DNA from: an uncultured Flavobacteriales bacterium | GTDB lineage: Bacteria > Bacteroidota > Bacteroidia > Flavobacteriales > Crocinitomicaceae | DNA: 64,000 nucleotides | Direction of reading: 5' to 3' | NCBI GenBank assembly: GCA_946482515.1 | Contig: CAMLRS010000012.1 | Coordinates: 49,533 to 113,532, forward strand | Shown: in pieces, positions 1-9,562 of the stretch | How the letters are laid out: each line of letters starts with the position of its first letter | Numbering within the stretch: the first letter of the stretch is position 1 | Made by a program: the position numbers and the translations under genes | Notes under the pieces: generated by a model | Seen by the model: the letters and a program-made list of their open reading frames with translations, nothing else | Database searches by the model: none | Told to the model about the DNA's origin: nothing

Positions 1-3000
1 ACAAGAAATATTGAATAAGGGAATAGATTTCGCGTATGATCTTACAATAAATGAATACGAGGGCTACCCTGAGCAAAACTGGAACTCGGACGAGTATGTA
101 ACAATATTCGACAACACATTTGAACTTTTCGTCCCAATTTATTGTCCACCTGGATCTGGAAATCCATGCACCAGACCGTCAAAGTATTTCCTGCAACATG
201 GCTGGCATACCGGTCCGGTCGCTGAAGATCCTGCTTCCAACTGGTCCAATAACAATGGTTCAGGAAATCCAAAAGTGTTTGTGTTCTTTGAAGGTACTAC
301 AAGCAATCCCGAACCTTCAAGCGTTCGTGCTCAAATGAAACTTCCTAACAACTATAATTCTACAATGCATTATGAGAAATGGGGTAGCTATGTAACACGT
401 ATCATCGAGGAAGAAACCAACTACAAAGGCATGGTGACCTCGAAAGAATTCACATACGATCCAACTCACCATTACCTTACGCAAGAAAAAACAGAATCGC
501 TTTACGCAGCTGAGGAATACATCACAACGTACGAATACGCTCATGAAGTTTATGACGGCATCACTACCAAATTTGTCACTCTAAATATGTTGGGTGTTCC
601 ATGCCGGACAACAACATATCTCAATAGTGTAGCAAATACCAATGCATTAAATGCGAGCTTCACCACCTACGATTATTCATTACCTGTTCCAAAACCGCTG
701 GATAGTTACCAGTATGACGCAACTGCGGACCATACCACTGGGACGTTTACTCTCGTTCCCTTTAGTATCACAAGTGCAAATGGCAGCGCATGGCGTGTTA
801 CTGAAAACGATATTTTCAAATTCAATAGAACAGCAGTGCCGGTTTCTGCTCGAGTTAATCAGGTCTATACTAAAGTAGTTGCAGGCAACGGATTGAATAC
901 AGCCAAAGCAACTATAATGTCTGTCGAACGACCTTTTGATGCTACGTATACTGGCTTTGAAGATTTTTCCCATTCAATTACTGATGCACAATGGACCAAT
1001 GAGAGTTATCTGGAGGAAGATTGGCATACAAATGAAATTGAAACAGCTACAGTTTCAGCCGTAATTTCTCATTCCATTCATGAAGACATTTGCTCGAATG
1101 GGTCATCTTACGAAAATACTCCTAGTGTAGATTTCTACCATATTGTTTCAGTGAATGATATTTCCAACCTGGAAGTTGGGGATCAGGTAACGGTTTCGTA
1201 TGTCTATAACAGTACTACGACTCAGTTTACAAGTACGATCAGTTCAATCCATTCAGAACAGATATTAAGTTCGCCTGCACCAAATTATTCTATGGATCAT
1301 TTACTGTGTTTCACAAACACTCCAAATATTCCAGCTGTAAACCCGATAGTTTCAACATCTCCAACGGTATACAGATTTACTAGCGTAACTGTATCTAAAC
1401 AGACACCTGTGTACCGCCTGTCGTCAACCTACGCTCGTACTGGCGAGTACAGTTATAAACTACCAACCATACGGACTTCAGGTGCGGCGGCAAAGCGTTC
1501 ACCGATTCGCCCGGTGAAAATTGACATGATGCAGTCACCAGCGGGCTGTAACACACCCACACAGGAAGAAGGCTGCTATGTAAATTACAAAGCCAGTCTG
1601 TGGCTAAAGTATGATAAAGATATTGGGACTTCCCCGGCCTATTCGGCTCCAATTCCACGAAGCTCGGACGCAGAAGGTGACGCTATTTATCAGCGTGGCG
1701 AAGTTAATACCACTAGCGGCAGCGTTCGTATTATCTGCAAGATCTGGAATACAGATAGAACTAGTGTGGTTAGCACTCAAACTTTCTATCCGGAGTCAAT
1801 AAATGCTATGTGGAAGCAATACACAGTGGACATTACTGCTTTGAAGGGCAACCAGCAATGGATAGAGGTTTATATAGAAAATGCCATTTCACAAGTCGGG
1901 GTGAATATCTTACAGCTTAAATCTGTGTTTGTTGATGACATTGTTGTTTTCCCAGCTGATGGTCAGTACAATTATTCGGTGTTCGATAAATTCGGGAATA
2001 CTACGTTTACGGTCAATAATGATGATGTGTTCACCGAAACCGTTTTCGATGCGAAAGGACGAGCTGCATCGCAAAAAAACGAATACGGGACAGTAACAGG
2101 AAATACAAGTTATTTCGACCAGGTAACTAATTGGAGTACGCAGAACAATTATGTAACACAGCGTTCCTGGATAGACAATGGTTTGTATAACGAGACTCGC
2201 TATTACATCGATGGATTTGGAAAAACCAAGCAGGTAATGACCTCCGATAACATCCGTAATTCAAGGATTGTTTCGGAGACCAGCATATTTGATGATCGCG
2301 GACGGGTCGAACGCTCGTATAAACCTTATTTCCTTTATGGTGCAGCCTTTGGTCAGGAATACAATGATCAATACCAGCAAAAAACAGCAAGCTTCTATCA
2401 AGCTCAGAATGCGTTTACCTCAATAGCTTACGAAGCTACACCTGATTCGAAAATGCTTGCCAAGATTCTGCCGCAGGCTGATAACGAATCAACAGCAATT
2501 GTGAGTCAACAATCAGAATATATTAATGCTTCAGCGATTACCCACCCTTATATGTCTGGAACACCTGTATTCGCACCTGGAACACTGATTGTAAACGAGC
2601 TGATAAAACCCGACGGAAGTAAAGTAAAAACCTACCTGGATAACTTGGGGCGCATCATCATGGAGGAACATGAGATTGGCTTTGATCATACACAGAACTC
2701 CGACGGTTCAATCTTATTTGGCACGACACCTCAATTATCTGCAAAAACTTGGTTTGTTTATGATGGTGCAGGACGCATTACCGAAATCTACGATCCAACA
2801 GGCAAGAAAACTGAATACTATTACAATTCTCTTGGTTTAGTTGTAAAATCAATTTCCCCTGATCGTGGCGTTTCGGAAATGAGGTATGATAAGTACGGAC
2901 AAGTTAGGTTTACAGCTGATGCAAACGATGTTTCTGCAATGTCAGGAAACACAAACTATGATCAGTTCAACTACACTAAATATGACAAATGGGGACGTAG

Positions 3001-5980
3001 TACAACCAGTGGTGTCGTTACAAAACCTTTAAACAACGCTAGTTACCCGGCAAATAACTATTTCGATGATATTTCATCAGTTAACAATCAGGATTTCCCG
3101 GTTGATGGTCAGCCTTATACACAATTACACATTGAAACAAGTTATGGTGATGAGCGCTACATCTACAATAGCAACAAACCACGCAGAGTTTATGTATACA
3201 GTGAGCATGTTTTAAATGGCGACACCTGGAATGCTGAACAGATGGATGTTACCAGCTTCGAATATAATGCTGACGGTCAGTTGAACAGTACCACTTATCA
3301 GTATAGCGGTCTTTCAGGAGAACACAAGTTTTCTGCTGTTTACAACTCTATGCGAATACCGAAAGGGAAAGACTACATCAACGGAGCCAATAACGCCTAT
3401 AATCATCAGTGGCGTACTTCGATTGACAACTTCGGAAGACCGACCCACAATTCCAGTATTCACAACGGGGTTACTACACAAACGAGCAAGCTGTACTATG
3501 ATCCGATAGGCAACTTACTAATGAGAGGAATCGGAACTACAGGAAACAGTTCTAATCCACACGTTGATTACCACGTGATTAAAAAGAACATCCGTGAACA
3601 GCTGGTGAGCTTGATGACCAAAAAATTTCGTGCGGGTCTTACTTATAGTCCAAATGGTAACATAACCAATCAATATTGGAGTAATGAATACTTTGACCCG
3701 GCTGGAACCAATTCAGCAATAAACCAATATCAATATACCTATGACCACATGGGTAGACTACTTGGAGCCGATTACAAGCAAAGTACCGTTAGCCAAAATC
3801 CGTTCGCGTATTTCAATAATACTTCAGGAAATTTCCCCGATGATTTCGGATGTCAGGTCAACGCCCTGAACACCACAAATGCCCTGAAAGATTATTTCTA
3901 CGAGCTGGAAAATTCTTCCGAGTCATGGGCCAAAGACGCCGCTAATGCACTCAATATATTGAAGGCACGCTACATTTCGGGTAATGTGCCCCATGGCGTG
4001 ATGACACCATCTGAGTTGGATGACTTCCTGAGAGACTACGTTCGTGATTGTTCAACTCAAAAAGTCAGCTACCGTTCCCTTGAAACCTATTTTGCTGAGA
4101 GCAATCACGATACGGAATACATCGATTCACTCACCAACGAACCGGATTCGGTACTACTGGTGAAATACGCCCGTATTACACTGCTGGAAATTCCATTTAT
4201 CACAGATGAAGATTGCTTCCCGAATGCTTCGGCTACAGTCTATGGATATTTGCCTGATTTTCCAACGCCAACCGCATCCACTAACAGTACAAAGTATGAC
4301 GAAGCATATTGGTATAGTGGAAATGGCAATATTTCACAACTCAAACGCAATGATGAAAATGGTGTAAAAACTGTTCAACAGTATACGTATGGCACTGCTG
4401 GTTCTAATCGACTGACAAGCGTAACCTGGACTGTAGGCACAGGGACTCCATTTACTCATTCGTACGGATATGATGCCAATGGTAACTTATTAGATGATTC
4501 TCGAAATAATGTTACCGGCATTAGCTACAACTTTTTCAGCGATTTGCCAGTTAACATTGAAAACGCGTCGGGTGAATATAATTACCGTTACGATGGCAAT
4601 GGACAAAGAAGCGTCAAACACTTAGGTAACCACGACGCCGAATACTATATTGAAGGTATCGTGCTGAATTACGACGGGAAAGTGAAAAGCTATCAGACCT
4701 CAGATGGTTACGCTGAACCAAATGTCAATGGAAGTTCCGTTGCATACTATTACAACGTGAAAGACTGGATGGGCACTACCCGCGTTGTAATCGATGCTTT
4801 AGGGAACACATACAACTCAGTTGATTATTATCCTTACGGTAAGAAATTACCCGGAAGATCTGTTTTCGTAACCGGTCAGGAAGGATACCGATACCAATTT
4901 ACCGGACACGAAATGGATGGTGAAACGGGTTATCAATATCACGGCGCTCGATATTACAATGAAGAGTTGGGTAAATATATGAGCGTAGATCCGTGGGCGT
5001 CTAAATTTAACGGCTGGAGTACTTATGCTTATGTATTGGGCAATCCTGTAATGCTGACCGATCCAACCGGTAAAGGTCCTCAAGGATGGATACGTCATTC
5101 AGACGGCAGCTGGGAATGGGATTCTAGTGTAAAATCACAAGCTGATATTAAAGGCGATGGGGAATATTTTGATCCGGGACATACGTATCACGGAGCTGAT
5201 GGCAATTATTACAGATTATTAGATCCTTCGAAAGGAGATCCACCATTTACTCAAATTTCAAAAACGGAATATCTTGCCAGTAATGGTGTGTTTGTTCCTG
5301 GAGCTTTTTACATGCTCGGTGAATATGGATGGCAGGAGTCAACGATGTTGCTCAGTAGCGCCGTTTCGGCAGAAGAAGCCGCTACATCTGAGTTTATCGC
5401 CAGCCAAATAAATGCGGAAAACGCTGAGGAAATGATGTGGTTGTCAGATGCAGCTTATTATAGGGCATTCATTCAACCAATTGAACAGGCTCAGCATGCC
5501 CAAATGATGAACCAGGCAGCTCGAATGCAGACTCTCGGTGGATTAGCTTATGAGTTAAGTCCATTTTCTGCGGTTCCTGAAGTTGCTGACTATATTGAAG
5601 AGGGATCTTATTTCTCAGCAGCTGGAATTGCAGCACTTGAATTTACCCCGTGGGATGAAGTGAGCGACGTAATGCGAGCTAATAGAAAAGCTTACAGATC
5701 ATTTAAGAGGGTTAATGGTCCGGCCGGTCCCGGTATGGATTGGCATCATTTGGTTGAACAGCAAAAATCTAACGTAATGAAATTTGGTGTTGATGCGATT
5801 CAAAACTCAGATAATTTGATTCGATTGGATCGAAATATCCACAGGAAGGTTACAGGACATTACAATGCAGCGGGACCTCCAGGGTTTTCAAGAAACCGGG
5901 ATTATATACAAACGCTAAATTTTGCAGAACAAAGAGAATATAGCTTGACAATTATGAGACTCAATGGGTGGAAGCCATAA
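1..5980 (+). CDS. RHS/YD-repeat polymorphic toxin, 3' part, WHH-type nuclease tip
   Basis: Partial gene: the frame is open to the first base, so the true start lies upstream of the window. About 1,990 residues are visible. From roughly residue 650 there are scattered YD-type repeats (for example YDGAGRITEIYDPTGKKTEY). The RHS core lies at about 1605-1690, with a YPYGKKLPG stretch, YRYQFTGHEMDGETG, YHGARYYNEELGKYMSVDP and a final NPVMLTDPTGKGP. Everything after that core is a variable tip of about 300 residues. It ends with a GMDWHHLVEQ motif (W1911-H1912-H1913) and later N and H residues, as in HNH/ENDO VII-superfamily toxins, so DNase activity is the likely role. RHS proteins form a shell around such a tip and act in contact-dependent competition. 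Two small genes just downstream fit immunity proteins. The RHS assignment is firm; the nuclease class is inferred from a short motif. Confidence 0.88.
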   Translation, partial: QEILNKGIDFAYDLTINEYEGYPEQNWNSDEYVTIFDNTFELFVPIYCPPGSGNPCTRPSKYFLQHGWHTGPVAEDPASNWSNNNGSGNPKVFVFFEGTTSNPEPSSVRAQMKLPNNYNSTMHYEKWGSYVTRIIEEETNYKGMVTSKEFTYDPTHHYLTQEKTESLYAAEEYITTYEYAHEVYDGITTKFVTLNMLGVPCRTTTYLNSVANTNALNASFTTYDYSLPVPKPLDSYQYDATADHTTGTFTLVPFSITSANGSAWRVTENDIFKFNRTAVPVSARVNQVYTKVVAGNGLNTAKATIMSVERPFDATYTGFEDFSHSITDAQWTNESYLEEDWHTNEIETATVSAVISHSIHEDICSNGSSYENTPSVDFYHIVSVNDISNLEVGDQVTVSYVYNSTTTQFTSTISSIHSEQILSSPAPNYSMDHLLCFTNTPNIPAVNPIVSTSPTVYRFTSVTVSKQTPVYRLSSTYARTGEYSYKLPTIRTSGAAAKRSPIRPVKIDMMQSPAGCNTPTQEEGCYVNYKASLWLKYDKDIGTSPAYSAPIPRSSDAEGDAIYQRGEVNTTSGSVRIICKIWNTDRTSVVSTQTFYPESINAMWKQYTVDITALKGNQQWIEVYIENAISQVGVNILQLKSVFVDDIVVFPADGQYNYSVFDKFGNTTFTVNNDDVFTETVFDAKGRAASQKNEYGTVTGNTSYFDQVTNWSTQNNYVTQRSWIDNGLYNETRYYIDGFGKTKQVMTSDNIRNSRIVSETSIFDDRGRVERSYKPYFLYGAAFGQEYNDQYQQKTASFYQAQNAFTSIAYEATPDSKMLAKILPQADNESTAIVSQQSEYINASAITHPYMSGTPVFAPGTLIVNELIKPDGSKVKTYLDNLGRIIMEEHEIGFDHTQNSDGSILFGTTPQLSAKTWFVYDGAGRITEIYDPTGKKTEYYYNSLGLVVKSISPDRGVSEMRYDKYGQVRFTADANDVSAMSGNTNYDQFNYTKYDKWGRSTTSGVVTKPLNNASYPANNYFDDISSVNNQDFPVDGQPYTQLHIETSYGDERYIYNSNKPRRVYVYSEHVLNGDTWNAEQMDVTSFEYNADGQLNSTTYQYSGLSGEHKFSAVYNSMRIPKGKDYINGANNAYNHQWRTSIDNFGRPTHNSSIHNGVTTQTSKLYYDPIGNLLMRGIGTTGNSSNPHVDYHVIKKNIREQLVSLMTKKFRAGLTYSPNGNITNQYWSNEYFDPAGTNSAINQYQYTYDHMGRLLGADYKQSTVSQNPFAYFNNTSGNFPDDFGCQVNALNTTNALKDYFYELENSSESWAKDAANALNILKARYISGNVPHGVMTPSELDDFLRDYVRDCSTQKVSYRSLETYFAESNHDTEYIDSLTNEPDSVLLVKYARITLLEIPFITDEDCFPNASATVYGYLPDFPTPTASTNSTKYDEAYWYSGNGNISQLKRNDENGVKTVQQYTYGTAGSNRLTSVTWTVGTGTPFTHSYGYDANGNLLDDSRNNVTGISYNFFSDLPVNIENASGEYNYRYDGNGQRSVKHLGNHDAEYYIEGIVLNYDGKVKSYQTSDGYAEPNVNGSSVAYYYNVKDWMGTTRVVIDALGNTYNSVDYYPYGKKLPGRSVFVTGQEGYRYQFTGHEMDGETGYQYHGARYYNEELGKYMSVDPWASKFNGWSTYAYVLGNPVMLTDPTGKGPQGWIRHSDGSWEWDSSVKSQADIKGDGEYFDPGHTYHGADGNYYRLLDPSKGDPPFTQISKTEYLASNGVFVPGAFYMLGEYGWQESTMLLSSAVSAEEAATSEFIASQINAENAEEMMWLSDAAYYRAFIQPIEQAQHAQMMNQAARMQTLGGLAYELSPFSAVPEVADYIEEGSYFSAAGIAALEFTPWDEVSDVMRANRKAYRSFKRVNGPAGPGMDWHHLVEQQKSNVMKFGVDAIQNSDNLIRLDRNIHRKVTGHYNAAGPPGFSRNRDYIQTLNFAEQREYSLTIMRLNGWKP

Positions 5981-6003
5981 AGAATACCATAAATTTGTAT
6001 ACT

Positions 6004-6369
6004 ATGAAAGAAGAATATTTTGAACTGGCGTTAGAGTATGCATCTGCTAACGAAGCAGCATTCGACTCACCCCAAGTGAAAAAGACAGTTGTAGCAAAAA
6101 ATGTGGAAAGATCCAATAAAATTCGCGCGAAGCTGGACGTTTTATGTAAGCAAGCGAAAGATAATGGTAGTCTATCAGTTATTGAAGAATACATGGATCA
6201 TGAAAACAAGTACGTACGCTGTTTAACAGCCATGTATTGCCTTTTCACTAACCCTTCGAAAGCCGAAAAAGTGTTAAAGGATATACTAGAACTTCCGACC
6301 CCAAATCCAGCCGGTATGCAAGCCTTCACTATCTTAGAGGTTTGGCGAAAAGGATTAATGGTGCTATAG
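6004..6369 (+). CDS. DUF2019-like candidate immunity protein
   Basis: 121-residue soluble helical protein without signal peptide, starting 23 bp after the RHS stop. The ATG at 6004 (MKEEYFELALEYASANE) is preferred. An in-frame GTG at 5968 would overlap the toxin gene by 13 bp and is possible. The C-terminal half (residues about 60-120) has MDHENKYVRCLTAMYCLF, then KAEKVLKDI and EVWRKGLM. This matches the single HEAT-like repeat pattern of DUF2019 proteins (xxxVRlwAAyxLL ... A..vL..i ... L..Wr.G). Its position directly behind the toxin tip is the classic immunity slot, so the likely job is to bind and block the WHH nuclease. Family membership rests on my pattern match; the immunity role is inferred from position. 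Confidence 0.7.
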   Translation: MKEEYFELALEYASANEAAFDSPQVKKTVVAKNVERSNKIRAKLDVLCKQAKDNGSLSVIEEYMDHENKYVRCLTAMYCLFTNPSKAEKVLKDILELPTPNPAGMQAFTILEVWRKGLMVL

Positions 6370-6386
6370 TTCTTTTTAGAATTTCG

Positions 6387-6420
6387 AAATCCCCACAATC
6401 ATAGTGTGGGGATTTCTTTT
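6387..6420 (+). terminator. Rho-independent terminator
   Basis: Perfect 11-bp inverted repeat, AAATCCCCACA (6387-6397) and its complement (6405-6415), around a 7-nt loop and followed by a T-rich tail. It closes the RHS/DUF2019 unit, so the next gene probably has its own promoter. Confidence 0.85.
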
Positions 6421-6440
6421 CAATATTAAAATATCTCGAA

Positions 6441-6872
6441 ATGCAACTTTCAGAAACTAATAGAAAAACGCTAATGGTTGCCCTTCATTCTGAAATTGAA
6501 GACTGTGCAAAGGGAGTGGCCAATCATGTATATGAAGGGAACTGTAATTTCTTAACTTACCCACCTGAAGGTGGTTTTACGAATGAGGAAGTAAGTGCTT
6601 TGGCTAAATTGAGTAAGGACAATCATTTTCGTTCAGCAATGCGGAAAATTCTGGCTGATAATTCAGCTTCTGTATTATTCCGATTATTCAACATTATTGA
6701 TGGCACTGGCGACCCCGATCCCGAACATGGTGAATGGTCTGAAGTGGCACTTATAGATTACTATGATGACTACGCACCAAGTCTCGATTTCCTGCATGAT
6801 GAATTCTATGCTACTTTCGAAGATTGGAAGGCAATTCGGAAAGATAAAGGATGGTCCTTGGAAAATTTATGA
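6441..6872 (+). CDS. Hypothetical protein, possible second immunity-type protein
   Basis: 143-residue acidic soluble protein with no signal peptide or membrane segment. The middle has VLFRLFNIIDGTGDPDPEHGEW followed by an acidic ALIDYYDDYAPS stretch. The LxxxIDGxxDP pattern is one I associate with small uncharacterised proteins near polymorphic toxins, but I cannot name a family with confidence. It follows the DUF2019-like gene by 71 bp, across a terminator, on the same strand. That fits the arrays of orphan immunity genes often found behind RHS genes. Function unknown. Confidence 0.6.
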   Translation: MQLSETNRKTLMVALHSEIEDCAKGVANHVYEGNCNFLTYPPEGGFTNEEVSALAKLSKDNHFRSAMRKILADNSASVLFRLFNIIDGTGDPDPEHGEWSEVALIDYYDDYAPSLDFLHDEFYATFEDWKAIRKDKGWSLENL

Positions 6873-6981
6873 TTAGGAAAGCTCTTGAAATAAGTAAAAA
6901 CTGGTTTCCGTGCGGATGTCCGTAAAATAGCTTCAATGCTAGTTGCTTCTCAGATTAAACACTGATAGCCATCAAATTCAA

Positions 6982-7248
6982 TCAGGGATGCATCAAAACA
7001 TACAAAGCTTTCTGTAAGTCATTGAGTCTGTAAACATTGATGTGACGCAGATCTATTCCCAACAGTACGTCGATACTGATATCGTAGAAGTTCGCTATTC
7101 TCTGCATGATAACTAAAGGTGGTTCTGAACGACCTTCTTCGTATTTGGCATAGCATGCCCTGGTAACAATGAGATTTTCGGCCACACGTTCCTGTGTGTA
7201 CTGACGTTTTGCCCTCAAATACCGCAGATTGTTGGCGAGCGTTTCCAT
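6982..7248 (-). CDS. XRE-family helix-turn-helix regulator
   Basis: 88-residue protein that is almost entirely one Cro/C1-type HTH domain: residues 1-65 run NNLRYLRAKRQYTQERVAENLIVTRACYAKYEEGRSEP..MQRIANFYDISIDVLLG. There is no LexA/S24 peptidase domain, so it is not a self-cleaving SOS repressor by itself. It is divergent from imuA, with 78 bp between the starts. That gap holds two tandem palindromes and a further inverted repeat over its own promoter. A -7 element TAAGTTTG (minus strand, 7273-7266) and the overlap of these repeats with it suggest autoregulation and control of the mutasome. The HTH fold is clear; the target is inferred. Confidence 0.85.
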   Translation of the reverse strand: METLANNLRYLRAKRQYTQERVAENLIVTRACYAKYEEGRSEPPLVIMQRIANFYDISIDVLLGIDLRHINVYRLNDLQKALYVLMHP

Positions 7249-7269
7249 TTTGCTAATATTTCTAGCAAA
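7249..7269. promoter_or_regulatory. Inverted repeat over the XRE gene promoter/start
   Basis: TTTGCTA-N7-TAGCAAA, perfect 7-bp arms, abuts the start codon of the XRE gene and overlaps its candidate -7 element (TAAGTTTG read on the minus strand at 7273-7266). Placement suggests an autoregulatory operator or a short 5' hairpin. Confidence 0.5.
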
Positions 7270-7283
7270 CTTAGCTTCTTTTC

Positions 7284-7323
7284 TGATTAAATACTAATCA
7301 AATTTGTGATTATATATTAATCA
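7284..7323. promoter_or_regulatory. Tandem TGATTA-N5-TAATCA palindromes at the mutasome promoter
   Basis: Two copies of the same 17-bp palindrome, TGATTA-N5-TAATCA, at 7284-7300 and 7307-7323. The arms are perfect in both copies and the period is 23 bp, about two helical turns. The spacers differ (AATAC, TATAT), so the arms are under constraint. The second copy ends 3 bp before the imuA ATG at 7327. Between the copies lies CAAATTTG (7299-7306), one base from the Bacteroidota -7 consensus. A dimer bound at each copy would cover the imuA promoter; the first copy also covers the -33 region of the XRE promoter. Confidence 0.75.
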
Positions 7324-7326
7324 TCT

Positions 7327-8058
7327 ATGAAAAGCACGTTGCAGCGAGATATTGTGCAGGAATTGCGTCAGCGCATACTGTCCATGCAGGGTGTTTTCAA
7401 GCCTGGCAACGAACGCCGTAGTATGGGGCTCGGTTCTATCGAGGCTGCTTTTCCCGAAGGAGTGTTTCCGCTGGGAGCGGTGCATGAGTTTGTGAGCCTG
7501 GAACCCGAAGCTGCCGCGGCAACCAGCGGCTTTCTGGCGTGCCTGCTGAATAAGATGATGAAACAAAAGGGCTTTTGCCTGTGGGTTAGCTCTAGGCGTA
7601 TTGTTTTTCCTCCCGCGTTGAAACTGCTGGGCATTGATCCTGAAACCATCATCTTCATTGACCTGCAAAACGATAAGGATGTACTCTGGGCTGTTGAAGA
7701 AGCGTTGCGCTGCGAGGCCTTGGTTGCCGTGGTGGGTGAAGTGCGTGAGCTGAAATTTGCCCAGTCGAGGCGTTTGCAGTTAGCCATCGAACAAAGCAAA
7801 GTAACAGGATTCATTCACCGGGTTTACCCGGCTTCCGAAAATACCACTGCCTGCGTGGCGCGTTGGAAGATCAGACCCTTGCCGGGAATCATTGAACCCG
7901 GTATGCCGGGTGTGGGATTTCCCAAATGGAACGTGGAACTGGCAAAAGTGCGGAACGGTCGTCCCGGGTCATGGGAGCTCGGCTGGACACCAGCAGGATT
8001 TCAGCACTTTTCTAAAGAAGATACAGGCGTTAAACCGGGAGCAGCAAAGTATGCATAA
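7327..8058 (+). CDS. imuA: ImuA-like RecA/SulA-related mutasome protein
   Basis: 243 residues, the usual size of the Bacteroidota ImuA type. The N-terminus has a helical segment and then GLGSIEAAFPEGVFPLGAVHEF, the family hallmark. A RecA-like core follows (CLWVSSRRIVFPPALKLLGIDPETIIFIDL and LVAVVGEVRELKFAQSRRLQLAIEQS). In known systems ImuA works with ImuB and DnaE2 in mutagenic bypass of DNA lesions. The stop overlaps the ImuB start (ATGCATAA at 8051-8058), so the two are translationally coupled. The start at 7327 sits directly after the second operator palindrome. Confidence is high from sequence and gene order together. Confidence 0.9.
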   Translation: MKSTLQRDIVQELRQRILSMQGVFKPGNERRSMGLGSIEAAFPEGVFPLGAVHEFVSLEPEAAAATSGFLACLLNKMMKQKGFCLWVSSRRIVFPPALKLLGIDPETIIFIDLQNDKDVLWAVEEALRCEALVAVVGEVRELKFAQSRRLQLAIEQSKVTGFIHRVYPASENTTACVARWKIRPLPGIIEPGMPGVGFPKWNVELAKVRNGRPGSWELGWTPAGFQHFSKEDTGVKPGAAKYA

Positions 8059-9550
8059 GCGATACGTGGCAATAGAATTTCCGTACCTGGTCTCCGATTG
8101 GGTAGCACGCCGAAAGCCCGCGCTGAAAGACGTGCCGTTTATCCTGTATACATCTGAGAGGGGACGGATGGTGGTAAAGGCTGCCAGCAGGTCCGCGCAT
8201 GCAAAAGGAATTGTCCCGGAAATGGTTGTTGCGGATTGCAGGGCTGTTTTCCCGGAGATCACAGTTCTGGAATACCCGGTTGGGAAGGCAGGGCAATTGC
8301 TCGAGGCATTGGCTGCTTGGTGTATTCGTTTCACACCTGTGGCGGCAGTTGACCTGCCCGATGGTATTGTGCTGGATTGCAGTGGGTGCACACATCTTTG
8401 GCAGGGCGAGGGGGCGTACGTGGCACATATTCTTGGTCGGCTGGAAGCCTTTGGATACTCTGCGCGTGCAGCTATGGCAGATACGATGGCTGTTGCCTGG
8501 GCGGTTTCCCGCTATGGAAAAGGGCAGGTTATTGTGCCTTCCGGCGATCAGCTTTCTGCGTTATTGGAGCTGCCGCCCGCTGCTCTGCGGCTTGATCCTG
8601 CTGTTATAGAGCGGTTGCAAAAACTGGGATTGAATACAATAGGCCATTTTGCACAAATGCCCCGTCCGGCTTTGCGCAAGCGGTTTGGTGTGGGGTTGCT
8701 CACACGAATGGATCAGGCATTGGGCTACGAACCGGAAAACCTGCAAGCAGTGCTGCCACCGAAACAATACCAGGAACGCTTGCCCTGTCTTGAACCCATC
8801 TGTACGGCGAAAGGAATTGCAATAGGCCTTGAACGGTTATTGAACCAGCTTTGTCAGCTCTTGGCATCGGAAGGGCAGGGATTACGGGCAGCTTCGCTGC
8901 GGTGTCACCGTGTGGACGGGGATATGCAGGAGGTAAGTATTGGTACGAACCTGCCGACGAGGGATGTAGGGCATTTGATGAAGTTGTTTGAGCTGAAGAC
9001 CGGGCAATTGAGACCCGATCTCGGGTTTGAGCTGTTCGAACTGGAAGCAACGAAGGTCGAGCCGATTGCTTTTGACCAGGCGCAGATATGGACGGAAAAG
9101 GATACCACGGATACAACCGCTGTGGCGGAACTGCTGGACAAGATTATTGGTAAGAGGGGGCAGCACGTAGTACAACGTTATTTACCGGCAGAACATTATT
9201 GGCCCGAGCGTTCTTACCAGCTTGCGGGTTCGATCAATGCGGTGAAGGATACGGAGTGGCGCACAGACCTTCCGCGCCCGATTCATTTACTGGGAAGACC
9301 CGAGCCTATCGAGGTTACGGTACCCTTGCCCGATTACCCGCCGCTGCTGTTCATCTTCAGGGGGCAGTTACACCCGTTAAAGAATGCGGATGGCCCTGAA
9401 CGGATTGAACAGGAATGGTGGTTGCAGCAGGGAGAATTCAGGGATTACTATTGTGTGGAGGACGAAAGTGGCAAGCGTTATTGGGTGTTCCGGTCGGGGC
9501 ATTATGACGGCGGCAAGCCTCGCTGGTACCTGCATGGTTTTTTTGCTTAA
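8051..9550 (+). CDS. imuB: ImuB, Y-family DNA polymerase-like mutasome protein
   Basis: 499 residues beginning MHKRYVAIEFPYLVSDW. This start is chosen because it overlaps the imuA stop and aligns with the Y-family N-terminus; an in-frame upstream start at 7892 would overlap imuA by 167 bp. The catalytic acidic residues of active Y-family polymerases are replaced: the usual DxDxF becomes EFPYL, and the SxDE motif region reads VDLPDGIVLDCSG. That is expected for ImuB, a non-catalytic adaptor. A helix-hairpin-helix region follows (ERLQKLGLNTIGHFAQMPRPALRKRFG), then a little-finger-like C-terminal half. It would bridge ImuA, DnaE2 and the beta clamp in translesion synthesis. Confidence 0.9.
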   Translation: MHKRYVAIEFPYLVSDWVARRKPALKDVPFILYTSERGRMVVKAASRSAHAKGIVPEMVVADCRAVFPEITVLEYPVGKAGQLLEALAAWCIRFTPVAAVDLPDGIVLDCSGCTHLWQGEGAYVAHILGRLEAFGYSARAAMADTMAVAWAVSRYGKGQVIVPSGDQLSALLELPPAALRLDPAVIERLQKLGLNTIGHFAQMPRPALRKRFGVGLLTRMDQALGYEPENLQAVLPPKQYQERLPCLEPICTAKGIAIGLERLLNQLCQLLASEGQGLRAASLRCHRVDGDMQEVSIGTNLPTRDVGHLMKLFELKTGQLRPDLGFELFELEATKVEPIAFDQAQIWTEKDTTDTTAVAELLDKIIGKRGQHVVQRYLPAEHYWPERSYQLAGSINAVKDTEWRTDLPRPIHLLGRPEPIEVTVPLPDYPPLLFIFRGQLHPLKNADGPERIEQEWWLQQGEFRDYYCVEDESGKRYWVFRSGHYDGGKPRWYLHGFFA

Positions 9551-9562
9551 CGAATTGGACGT

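Noticed and set aside
7892..8050. 53-codon N-terminal extension of imuB
   Set aside because: Overlaps imuA out of frame; the family N-terminus and the ATGCATAA overlap place the start at 8051.
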